Positions 1 through 5,377 of a stretch of DNA of 5,555 nucleotides are shown one piece after another. Numbering within the stretch: the stretch's first letter is position 1; each line of letters opens with the position of its first letter. The position numbers and the translations under genes were made by a program. The stretch covers positions 1 through 5,555 of the forward strand of contig CABREZ010000087.1 in assembly GCA_902470035.1 (NCBI GenBank), in the 5' to 3' direction. This DNA comes from an uncultured Streptococcus sp. (GTDB lineage Bacteria; Bacillota; Bacilli; Lactobacillales; Streptococcaceae). Under the pieces are notes generated by a model. The model was given only the letters and a program-made list of their open reading frames with translations, did no database searches and was not told the origin of the DNA.

Positions 1-95
1 CTGATGAAATCAGCGTAGTAGAGCCCACTCAACCACTGCGTCTTGCTCGACAATCCAAAAACAATTAAGAGGCTAGGACTTTTGTCCCAGCCTCT
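1..95 (-). repeat. Copy 1 of a 95-bp inverted intergenic repeat (cut by the window edge)
   Basis: This stretch is the reverse complement of 2753-2847, with only three differences (positions 51, 60 and 67), so 92 of 95 bases agree. It lies just 3' of the small minus-strand gene, as the other copy lies just 3' of ccpA. Both copies therefore follow their upstream genes in the same sense. Identity ends sharply at position 95. At the other end it runs to base 1, so the repeat probably continues outside the window. It holds a terminator-like hairpin (68-95). It is not a BOX or RUP element as I remember those sequences. It resembles short non-coding intergenic repeats common in viridans streptococci, but I cannot name it. 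Confidence 0.9.
57..95 (-). terminator. Probable bidirectional terminator hairpin after the pepQ unit
   Basis: Arms 68-79 and 84-95 form a 12-bp stem around a four-base loop. Read on the minus strand, the only imperfect pair is a G·U wobble (positions 75/88), and a five-T run follows at 61-57. Read on the plus strand, the same pair is an A·C mismatch, and the stem is followed at once by TTTT at 96-99. It probably ends the pepQ/small-membrane-protein transcript, and may also end a plus-strand transcript entering from the left. Confidence 0.65.
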
Positions 96-136
96 TTTTG
101 TGTTCATGGAGTAAAGTATCAACAATCTTTCTAGCT

Positions 137-475
137 TTACTTCACTAAGGTTACAAAGCTGACTAGAATACAGGTTACTGCAAAAATCCATGTCCAGTAA
201 CGATTAGGAATGAACATGAAGGAAGATCGATCGCGAAAAGCTATGCGTTGCCCGGTTTCCTCATCAATCATATACCGAACTTGATCGGAAACAAATTTCT
301 TTGTCAGTAAATAATTGATACCAGCTGAAAAGATCCCCATCATACATCCAAGTATGATACTATCTGTTCTATTGGTCACATTAAGATGAAGAGCCATAAA
401 AATAATATTGGTTAGGGTCCCACCAAGTATAAAAGCAAGGGGAACGAGCAAGCCTTTACCACGCCAAACAATAAT
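137..475 (-). CDS. Small three-helix membrane protein, function unknown
   Basis: About 112 residues, with three hydrophobic segments: one near the N-terminus (VPLAFILGG onward), one around DSIILGCMMGIFSAGINYLL, and one at the C-terminus (TWIFAVTCILVSFVTL). Between helices 2 and 3 is a polar loop with the pattern Y-x-I-D-x-E-T-G-Q followed by F-x-F-I-P-x-x-Y-W. I recall similar loops in small uncharacterised membrane proteins of Firmicutes, but no function is known to me. The stop is TAA at 139-137. The start is uncertain. The nearest standard codon is TTG at 451-449, with no good ribosome site. A strong AAGGAG (489-484) lies 8 bases before an in-frame ATT at 475-473, and the residues between (I-I-V-W-R-G-K-G-L) look like real protein. 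I therefore extend to 475; the conservative call is 137-451. The gene begins about 24 bases after pepQ stops and is probably cotranscribed with it. Confidence 0.7.
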   Translation of the reverse strand: MIVWRGKGLLVPLAFILGGTLTNIIFMALHLNVTNRTDSIILGCMMGIFSAGINYLLTKKFVSDQVRYMIDEETGQRIAFRDRSSFMFIPNRYWTWIFAVTCILVSFVTLVK

Positions 476-483
476 TAAATAAT

Positions 484-489
484 CTCCTT
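484..489 (-). promoter_or_regulatory. Ribosome binding site that points to a non-standard start
   Basis: AAGGAG on the minus strand (489 to 484) is a near-complete Shine-Dalgarno sequence in the short pepQ-to-membrane-protein gap. No ATG, GTG or TTG stands in the correct frame at normal distance. In frame are TTA (478-476, 5 bases away), ATT (475-473, 8 bases away) and ATT (472-470, 11 bases away). The first in-frame TTG is 32 bases beyond it, too far for direct use. Confidence 0.7.
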
Positions 490-499
490 ATTTCCTATC

Positions 500-1582
500 T
501 TAATCAAAATACAGCAAGTCTTTGCTGGTTTCGGTAAAGAGGCCAAAGCCATCTTTTGTCACATAGCCACAGTCTTCAATTCGAACTCCGACTTTTCCAG
601 GGATGTAGATCCCCGGTTCGACTGAGAAGCACATTCCTTCTTCGATGACCATGTCATTTCCTTCCATGATAGAAGGGAATTCATGCACATCCATCCCAAT
701 GCCGTGTCCAAGGCGGTGGTTGAAGTACTCACCGTAACCAGCTTTTTCGATGACGCTACGGGCAGCACGGTCTACTTCATGCGCTGTTACACCTGGCTTA
801 ATCATATCTAAAGCAGCCTGTTGAGCTTCTAAGGTTAAGTGGTAGATTTCTTTTTTGAAGTCATCTGGTTTTCCAACCGCAACGGTACGAGTCATATCTG
901 AAGCATAGCCATTCACCATACAGCCCAAGTCGAAGAGAAGAAGTGCATCCTTTTCAATTTTGTTGCTTCCTGGGATGCCGTGAGGATTGGCAGCATTGTT
1001 ACCAGTCAAGACCATAGTTTCAAAGCTCATTTCGTAGCCCAAGCGTTTGATGCCAAAGTCGATTTCTGCGACGATATCAGTCTCGGTTTTATCCAGAGAG
1101 ATGGCGTCAAATCCCATATTGACAGCCTTATCTGCATATTGACCTGCAACCAACATTTTTTGAATTTCGTCAGCAGATTTGATCAAGCGCATGCGGTTAA
1201 TCCGAGGGCTGAGATTGGTAAATGTTGCTTGTTCAAAGACTGAACGAAGTCCATGGTACTTGGTCAAAATCAAATTATCAAATTCCAAAGCGACTTTTTT
1301 GGCTTCTGGGTTAGCGCTAGCCCCTTTGATTTTTTCCCAAGGGTTTTCAGAATCCACATAGCCAACCACTTGGAAATCCACAACTGCTGTCGCCCGTTCT
1401 ACCTCAAGAGCAGGGACAAAAAGAAGCGGTTCATGGTCTGGATAGACAAACAGGAAGAGTTGACGCTCGTGAGGATCGCTATAGAATCCAGTTAAGTAGT
1501 TGATAGTGACAGGGTCAGAAACAACTGCAATATCAGTTTTTTCGGTTTCAAGAAATGCTACAATTTGATCTAATTTAGACAT
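500..1582 (-). CDS. pepQ: Xaa-Pro dipeptidase (prolidase), M24 family
   Basis: Cytosolic metallopeptidase that splits dipeptides with a C-terminal proline, the last step in using proline-rich peptides. At 360 residues it has the normal length of the family. Residues 1-130 form the creatinase/prolidase N-terminal domain and about 140-355 the pita-bread catalytic domain. The five expected metal ligands are present: Asp218 (LFDLG), Asp229 (ASDMTRT), His293 (LGHGIGMDVHE), Glu322 (SVEPGIY) and Glu336 (GVRIEDCG). The conserved His201 (NPHGIPG) and His300 are also present. The ATG at 1582-1580 has GAAGG six bases upstream (1593-1589). The gene diverges from ccpA, a pairing conserved in lactic acid bacteria where CcpA-type regulators can act on pepQ. 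No convincing pepQ promoter was found; TTGCAA at 1646-1641 and TTGATT at 1636-1631 are weak -35 candidates. An M24 aminopeptidase is less likely given the neighbour. Confidence 0.95.
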   Translation of the reverse strand: MSKLDQIVAFLETEKTDIAVVSDPVTINYLTGFYSDPHERQLFLFVYPDHEPLLFVPALEVERATAVVDFQVVGYVDSENPWEKIKGASANPEAKKVALEFDNLILTKYHGLRSVFEQATFTNLSPRINRMRLIKSADEIQKMLVAGQYADKAVNMGFDAISLDKTETDIVAEIDFGIKRLGYEMSFETMVLTGNNAANPHGIPGSNKIEKDALLLFDLGCMVNGYASDMTRTVAVGKPDDFKKEIYHLTLEAQQAALDMIKPGVTAHEVDRAARSVIEKAGYGEYFNHRLGHGIGMDVHEFPSIMEGNDMVIEEGMCFSVEPGIYIPGKVGVRIEDCGYVTKDGFGLFTETSKDLLYFD

Positions 1583-1662
1583 AAGCTACCTTCTTTCTAT
1601 TGATAATATTTTGTCAAATTTTTCCTAAAAAATCAAGAGTTTGCAAAAAGATGTTAAAATGC

Positions 1663-1691
1663 TTGAAAGTGTTTACAAGAAGTGATAGAAT
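1663..1691 (+). promoter_or_regulatory. ccpA promoter, extended -10 type
   Basis: TTGAAA (1663-1668), a 17-base spacer, then TAGAAT (1686-1691), with TG at 1683-1684 giving the extended -10 pattern. The predicted start is near 1698, leaving a leader of roughly 45 bases with AAAGGAAG (1731-1738) before the ATG at 1743. An alternative pair, TTTACA (1672-1677) and TGTTAT (1695-1700), is also spaced by 17 bases but has a poorer -10 box. Confidence 0.75.
1664..1677 (+). promoter_or_regulatory. Candidate cre operator (CcpA site) in the pepQ-ccpA intergenic region
   Basis: TGAAAGTGTTTACA matches the cre consensus TGWAARCGYTWNCA at 13 of 14 positions; the central CG is TG here. It overlaps five of the six -35 bases of the ccpA promoter, so bound CcpA should block RNA polymerase there, giving negative autoregulation. 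On the minus strand it is about 80 bases upstream of the pepQ ATG, just upstream of the weak pepQ -35 candidates, where it could instead activate pepQ. The regulatory outcome is inferred; the match itself is visible. Confidence 0.65.
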
Positions 1692-1707
1692 AGTTGTTAT
1701 AGAAGAC

Positions 1708-1724
1708 TGAAAACGAAATTTTCA
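1708..1724 (+). promoter_or_regulatory. Second palindromic cre-like site in the ccpA leader
   Basis: TGAAAACGAAATTTTCA has 6-bp arms (TGAAAA/TTTTCA) around CGAAA. The left half matches a cre site, including the CG step. The right half departs from the consensus at the Y-T positions after CG. It lies downstream of the predicted ccpA start site, where a bound repressor could block elongation. This is a weaker candidate than 1664-1677. Confidence 0.35.
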
Positions 1725-1742
1725 ATAAAGAAAGGAAGTATT

Positions 1743-2747
1743 ATGAATACAGACGATACTGTAACCATTTACGACGTTGCCCGAGAGGCGGGTGTCTCAA
1801 TGGCGACTGTTAGCCGTGTCGTGAATGGAAATAAGAACGTTAAGGAAAATACTCGTAAAAAAGTATTGGAAGTCATTGAACGTTTGGACTATCGTCCGAA
1901 TGCAGTAGCTCGTGGACTTGCGAGTAAGAAAACCACAACGGTAGGTGTTGTAATTCCGAATATTACCAATAGTTACTTCTCTACTTTAGCTAAAGGAATT
2001 GATGATATCGCAGAAATGTATAAGTACAATATCGTCCTTGCTAATAGTGATGAAGATGATGATAAAGAAGTTTCTGTTGTCAATACTCTTTTCTCAAAAC
2101 AGGTCGATGGGATTATATTCATGGGCTACCACTTGACAGAAAAGATTCGTTCAGAATTCTCTCGTTCTCGAACACCAGTTGTTCTCGCAGGGACAGTCGA
2201 TGTCGAACATCAATTGCCAAGTGTCAATATCGATTACAAGCAAGCGACTGTAGATGCGGTTACATTATTGGCTAAACGAAATAAAAAGATTGCTTTTGTA
2301 AGTGGACCATTAGTGGATGATATCAATGGAAAGATTCGCTTGGCTGGCTACAAAGATGCTTTAAAAGCAAAAAAATTGTCTTATAGTGAAGGCTTGGTCT
2401 TTGAGTCTAAATACCGCTATGAAGAAGGCTATAACTTAGCTGAACGCATCATTGCATCCAAAGCGACAGCAGCCTTTGTGACTGGGGATGAATTGGCAGC
2501 AGGTTTGCTCAATGGTCTAGCTGATCAAGGTGTGAAAGTACCGGAAGATTTTGAGTTGATTACCAGTGATGATTCGCAAATTACACGTTACACTCGTCCA
2601 AACCTTTCAACTGTTGGGCAACCACTATATGACTTGGGAGCTATCAGTATGCGGATGTTGACAAAAATTATGCATAAAGAAGAATTGGAAGAAAGAGAAG
2701 TTCTTCTTGCCCATACCATCAATCATCGTGGGACTACTAAGAAGTAA
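1743..2747 (+). CDS. ccpA: Catabolite control protein A, LacI/GalR-family regulator
   Basis: Master regulator of carbon catabolite repression in low-GC Gram-positives. With HPr phosphorylated on Ser46 as corepressor, it binds cre sites across the genome. The 334-residue length equals the usual CcpA length. The N-terminal helix-turn-helix is at residues 8-28 (TIYDVAREAGVSMATVSRVV), the DNA hinge helix at about 51-62 (RPNAVARGLASK), and the periplasmic-binding-like core from about 65 (TTVGVVIPN) to the end. The short linker and the phrase RPNAVARGLASKKTTTVGVVIPN are typical of CcpA rather than sugar-specific LacI proteins, as is the divergent pepQ. The ATG at 1743 has AAAGGAAG (1731-1738) at good distance. 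The last residues RGTTKK come from a stretch that is duplicated almost exactly at 2877-2899. Transcription probably ends at 2753-2780 and/or 2903-2926. Autoregulation through the cre candidate at 1664-1677 is likely. Confidence 0.96.
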   Translation: MNTDDTVTIYDVAREAGVSMATVSRVVNGNKNVKENTRKKVLEVIERLDYRPNAVARGLASKKTTTVGVVIPNITNSYFSTLAKGIDDIAEMYKYNIVLANSDEDDDKEVSVVNTLFSKQVDGIIFMGYHLTEKIRSEFSRSRTPVVLAGTVDVEHQLPSVNIDYKQATVDAVTLLAKRNKKIAFVSGPLVDDINGKIRLAGYKDALKAKKLSYSEGLVFESKYRYEEGYNLAERIIASKATAAFVTGDELAAGLLNGLADQGVKVPEDFELITSDDSQITRYTRPNLSTVGQPLYDLGAISMRMLTKIMHKEELEEREVLLAHTINHRGTTKK

Positions 2748-2750
2748 AAA
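2728..2750 (+). repeat. 23-bp direct repeat, unit A (3' end of ccpA)
   Basis: Covers the last ccpA codons, the stop and five A's. It recurs at 2877-2899 with a single difference (T2738 versus G2887), 149 bp downstream. Between the two units lie the inverted repeat copy and the rest of its structured tail. Confidence 0.8.
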
Positions 2751-2752
2751 TC

Positions 2753-2780
2753 AGAGGCTGGGACAAAAGTCCTAGCCTCT
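2753..2780 (+). terminator. Terminator-like hairpin after ccpA, inside repeat copy 2
   Basis: Stem 2753-2764 pairs with 2769-2780 around AAAA: 12 bp with one G·U pair, the same structure as at 68-95. The tail (CAATTGTCTTTGG) is poor in T, so on the plus strand it may be a weak terminator or a 3'-end stabiliser. A better terminator follows at 2903-2926. Confidence 0.5.
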
Positions 2781-2847
2781 CAATTGTCTTTGGATTATCG
2801 AGCAAGACGCAGTGGTTGAGTGGGCTCTACTACGCTGATTTCATCAG
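2753..2847 (+). repeat. Copy 2 of the 95-bp inverted intergenic repeat
   Basis: Reverse complement of 1-95 with three differences. It starts five bases after the ccpA stop. Where copy 1 is cut by the window edge, this copy continues through a structured stretch up to about 2899, so the full element may be about 120-147 bp long. No open reading frame fits it. Confidence 0.9.
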
Positions 2848-2867
2848 CTTTTACAGCCCTACTCAAC
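2815..2867 (+). repeat. Nested stem-loop structure in the repeat tail
   Basis: The outer arms GTTGAGTGGGCT (2815-2826) and AGCCCTACTCAAC (2855-2867) pair over 12 bp with one bulged T at 2860. Inside them GCTGAT (2834-2839) and ATCAGC (2843-2848) form a second 6-bp hairpin with a three-base loop. Two nested perfect or near-perfect stems suggest selection for an RNA or cruciform fold. Copy 1 holds the first outer arm; the second would lie left of the window. Confidence 0.6.
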
Positions 2868-2876
2868 TGTGCGGAG

Positions 2877-2899
2877 GTGGGACTACGAAGAAGTAAAAA
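2877..2899 (+). repeat. 23-bp direct repeat, unit B
   Basis: Matches the ccpA 3' end (2728-2750) at 22 of 23 bases. In frame it would still spell GTTKK and a stop. It sits between the repeat element and the terminator at 2903-2926, where the original ccpA tail would be expected had the element never been inserted. Confidence 0.75.
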
Positions 2900-2902
2900 A
2901 CA

Positions 2903-2926
2903 AAGGAAGCCAAGGCTTCCTTTTTT
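2903..2926 (+). terminator. Strong intrinsic terminator of ccpA
   Basis: AAGGAAGCC (2903-2911) and GGCTTCCTT (2914-2922) are perfectly complementary around AA, in practice an 8-bp stem with a four-base loop. The right arm merges into a six-T run at 2921-2926. This is a textbook rho-independent terminator separating ccpA from the glycosyltransferase operon. Confidence 0.9.
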
Positions 2927-2955
2927 CTTGTCTCTGTAGGAATCTCCGGTAAAAC

Positions 2956-2984
2956 TTGAAGGGGTCTGCTAAATCAGGTATAAT
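2956..2984 (+). promoter_or_regulatory. Promoter of the glycolipid-synthase operon, giving a leaderless mRNA
   Basis: TTGAAG (2956-2961, five of six -35 bases), a 17-base spacer and a perfect TATAAT (2979-2984). Transcription should start about 6-8 bases later, at 2990-2992, and the ATG of the next gene is at 2992-2994. The 5' leader would thus be 0-2 bases. Confidence 0.85.
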
Positions 2985-2991
2985 AGAGGGT

Positions 2992-3990
2992 ATGAAAGTT
3001 TTATTGTATCTTGAAGGAAAATCCGTTTTACAAAAATCAGGGATTGGTCGTGCCCTCCAACACCAGATGCATGCCTTGGATTTGGCTGGAATCCCCTATA
3101 CTACGGATATTTTAGGAGATTACGATGTGGTCCATATTAATACCTATGGTCCTCGGAGTTTGTTGCTATTACATGCTGCCAAACGACGGGGGAAAAAGGT
3201 CATTATGCATGGACATTCCACACGGGAAGATTTCCAAAATTCATTTATCGGCTCCAATTTCTTTGCTCCCTTATTTGGCAAATACTTGGCTCATATGTAT
3301 AAAAAAGCCGATTTTATTATCACCCCTTCAGAGTATTCTAAGCAGCTGATTCAGTCCTATGGGGTCAAGACTCCAATTGTCGCTGTTTCCAATGGGATTG
3401 ATTTGTCAAAATATAAAAAAGATCCCAAAAAAGAAGAGGTTTTTCGGAAGCACTTTAATATTCAAGAAGGAGAGAAAGTCGTTCTATGTGCGGGTCTCTA
3501 CTTTAGACGAAAAGGGATTGAAGACTTTGTAGAGGTGGCTCGTCGGATGCCAGATGTCCGCTTTATTTGGTTGGGATCGATTAATAAATGGTTGATCCCT
3601 CGGGCTATTCGTCGTCTGGTAGAGAAAGATCATCCCAGCAATGTGGAATTCCCTGGCTATTTCAAGGGAGCTGTATTCCAAGGGGCCATGACAGGTGCGG
3701 ATGCCTTCTTCTTCCCGTCTTACGAGGAAACGGAAGGGATTGTTGTCCTAGAGGCCTTAGCGGGTCACCAGCATGTTGTTCTCCGGGATATTCCAGTTTA
3801 TCATGGTTGGGTGGACCAAGAGTCAGCAGAATTGTGTCATTCAGTGGATGAGTTCGTGGACTCTCTTGAAAAAGTTTTGTCTGGTCAAGTGGACAAGCGC
3901 GATGCAGGGGATCGAGTCGCTCAAAGTCGCTCAATTGATCTGGTAGCCGATCAACTAGTGAAAGCCTACCAGCAAGTATTGGAGATGTAA
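2992..3990 (+). CDS. cpoA: CpoA-like GT4 glycosyltransferase (diglycosyl-diacylglycerol synthase)
   Basis: Membrane-associated retaining glycosyltransferase. In this family (pneumococcal CpoA, Acholeplasma diglucosyl-DAG synthase) the enzyme adds a second sugar, galactose or glucose, to alpha-monoglucosyl-diacylglycerol, producing the main membrane glycolipid and lipoteichoic-acid anchor. From the ATG at 2992 it has 332 residues, the typical length. The GT-B fold starts MKVLLYLEGKS with a KSGIGR loop at 15-20. The GT4 EX7E motif is E246...E254 (EETEGIVVLE), followed by RDIPVY (265-270). The C-terminal domain begins near KVVLCAGLYFRRKGI (162-176). An upstream TTG at 2956 would add 12 residues but is part of the -35 box and is rejected. 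GAGGG (2986-2990) is one base from the ATG, too close to act as a ribosome site, so leaderless translation is likely. The donor sugar cannot be read from sequence. Confidence 0.85.
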   Translation: MKVLLYLEGKSVLQKSGIGRALQHQMHALDLAGIPYTTDILGDYDVVHINTYGPRSLLLLHAAKRRGKKVIMHGHSTREDFQNSFIGSNFFAPLFGKYLAHMYKKADFIITPSEYSKQLIQSYGVKTPIVAVSNGIDLSKYKKDPKKEEVFRKHFNIQEGEKVVLCAGLYFRRKGIEDFVEVARRMPDVRFIWLGSINKWLIPRAIRRLVEKDHPSNVEFPGYFKGAVFQGAMTGADAFFFPSYEETEGIVVLEALAGHQHVVLRDIPVYHGWVDQESAELCHSVDEFVDSLEKVLSGQVDKRDAGDRVAQSRSIDLVADQLVKAYQQVLEM

Positions 3991-3991
3991 T

Positions 3992-5314
3992 ATGCGTATT
4001 GGATTATTTACAGATACTTATTTTCCGCAGGTATCGGGGGTTGCGACCAGTATTCGAACCCTTAAAACAGAATTGGAGAAGTTGGGACATACTGTTTTTA
4101 TCTTTACGACGACGGATAAGGATGTCAACCGCTATGAGGACTGGCAAATTATCCGCATTCCAAGTATTCCTTTCTTTGCTTTTAAGGATCGGCGGATTGC
4201 TTATCGCGGATTTACCAAGGCTTTGGCCATTGCCAAACAATACAAACTGGATATGATCCATACACAGACGGAGTTTTCTTTAGGACTACTCGGGGTTTGG
4301 ATTGCTAAGGAGCTTCGGATTCCAGTGATTCATACCTATCATACCCAGTATGAAGATTATGTGCGTTATATTGCCAAGGGGATGGTTATCCGTCCAAGTA
4401 TGGTTAAGTACATTGTTCGTGGTTATATGAATGACTTGGATGGGGTCATCTGCCCGAGTGAGATTGTCTATGATCTCTTGCTAAAATACAAGGTCAAGGC
4501 TGAAAAGCGGATTATTCCGACAGGAATTGAGCTGGCAAAATTTGAACGCCCTGAAATCACACAAGTGGAGACACAAGCCCTTCGTGAAAAATTAGGGATT
4601 CAAGAGGGTGAAATCATGCTCTTGAGCTTGTCTCGGGTTTCTTACGAGAAAAATATCCAAGCCGTTATTGCGGCCTTGCCTAAAGTGTTAGAAGAAAATG
4701 CGCATATTAAATTGATTGTGGCTGGAGATGGGCCTTATCTGGATGATTTAAAAAAACAAGCGGCCAAGCTTGGTGTATCAGATGCGGTGGTCTTCACAGG
4801 AATGATTCCACCAAACGAAACAGCTCTTTACTATAAAGCAGCGGATTTCTTTATTTCGGCTTCGACTAGTGAGACGCAAGGCTTGACCTATTTAGAGAGT
4901 ATCGCTAGTGGGACACCCCTAATTGCTCAGAGTAATCCTTACTTAGATAATGTGATCAATGATCGGATGTTCGGAATCTTGTATGACCAGGAAGAAGATT
5001 TGGCAGCAGCTATTTTAGAAGCGACCTTAGCCACACCAGAAAAGGATGAGGCTAAGTGGGAGGAGAAGCTGTATGAAATTTCTTCTACAAACTTTGGGCG
5101 CAGGGTCTATGAGTTCTATCTGGATGCCATTATTTCGAAAGATTTTTACAATGAACGTCATCCTGAGGAAAGCCGTACCAAACGGGTAACCAAGTCTATT
5201 GTGAAAATTCCACAAAAGGTCATCGCTATGCCAGTAAATGGGTCTGTGAGAATCATGAAGGGTTCCTTTAAACAGGTGAAAAAGATACGGAACATTACCA
5301 AGTTATTGGATTAG
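3992..5314 (+). CDS. GT4 glycosyltransferase, alpha-monoglucosyldiacylglycerol synthase type
   Basis: Expected to transfer glucose from UDP-glucose to diacylglycerol at the inner membrane face, the step before the upstream CpoA-like enzyme. It has 440 residues. The start MRIGLFTDTYFPQVSGVATS, with its glycine-rich loop, is typical of this subfamily (compare Acholeplasma MGS, about 400 residues). Motifs: HTYHTQYEDY (114-123), donor-domain SLSRVSYEKN (212-221), GDGP (245-248) and EX7E E294...E302 (SETQGLTYLE). The last ~45 residues (395-440) carry 13 Lys/Arg against one acid, an extra basic tail that probably binds anionic lipid. The ATG lies one base after the cpoA stop, with GGAG (3981-3984) inside the end of cpoA seven bases before it, so the two are cotranscribed and probably translationally coupled. 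Other GT4 substrates cannot be excluded, but the pairing strongly favours glycolipid synthesis. Confidence 0.85.
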   Translation: MRIGLFTDTYFPQVSGVATSIRTLKTELEKLGHTVFIFTTTDKDVNRYEDWQIIRIPSIPFFAFKDRRIAYRGFTKALAIAKQYKLDMIHTQTEFSLGLLGVWIAKELRIPVIHTYHTQYEDYVRYIAKGMVIRPSMVKYIVRGYMNDLDGVICPSEIVYDLLLKYKVKAEKRIIPTGIELAKFERPEITQVETQALREKLGIQEGEIMLLSLSRVSYEKNIQAVIAALPKVLEENAHIKLIVAGDGPYLDDLKKQAAKLGVSDAVVFTGMIPPNETALYYKAADFFISASTSETQGLTYLESIASGTPLIAQSNPYLDNVINDRMFGILYDQEEDLAAAILEATLATPEKDEAKWEEKLYEISSTNFGRRVYEFYLDAIISKDFYNERHPEESRTKRVTKSIVKIPQKVIAMPVNGSVRIMKGSFKQVKKIRNITKLLD

Positions 5315-5324
5315 AGTAAATCAA

Positions 5325-5376
5325 ATCCGTAAGAGGTTCAAAAGAAGGACCTCTTACGGATGAGAGGCTATTTTCT
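5325..5376 (+). terminator. Perfect 13-bp inverted repeat, probable operon terminator
   Basis: ATCCGTAAGAGGT (5325-5337) and ACCTCTTACGGAT (5349-5361) are exact complements, extendable by a T·G and a C-G pair, around an A-rich loop. It begins ten bases after the stop of the second glycosyltransferase. The nearest T-rich tract (TATTTTCT, 5369-5376) is about eight bases beyond the stem, so it is not a textbook terminator. A small GAGAG/CTCTT hairpin (5362-5366/5375-5379) could bridge the gap. Confidence 0.6.
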
Positions 5377-5377
5377 C

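Noticed and set aside
980..1495. Plus-strand open frames inside pepQ (980-1243, 1179-1361, 1253-1495)
   Set aside because: They are antisense or out-of-frame shadows of a well-supported gene, with no ribosome sites and no recognisable protein features.
1603..1646. A pepQ promoter (TTGCAA 1646-1641 with AAAAAT 1623-1618; TTGATT 1636-1631 with CAAAAT 1613-1608; TATTAT 1608-1603)
   Set aside because: Several overlapping weak candidates exist and none has both a good -35 and a good -10 at proper spacing, so no single one is annotated.
1..2847. Composite transposon or genomic island bounded by the inverted repeats
   Set aside because: No transposase or integrase lies between the repeats and the enclosed genes are conserved core genes. 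Repeats inside terminator regions explain the arrangement better.
2956..2991. TTG start extending the CpoA-like protein by 12 residues
   Set aside because: The TTG is the first half of the -35 box and lies upstream of the predicted transcript start. There is no ribosome site before it, and the family N-terminus begins at MKVLLYLE.
3484..4261. Open frames opposite or out of frame within the two glycosyltransferase genes (3484-3681, 3588-3851, 3662-3934, 3999-4256, 4004-4261)
   Set aside because: They overlap conserved coding sequence in other frames, and their compositions are not protein-like.
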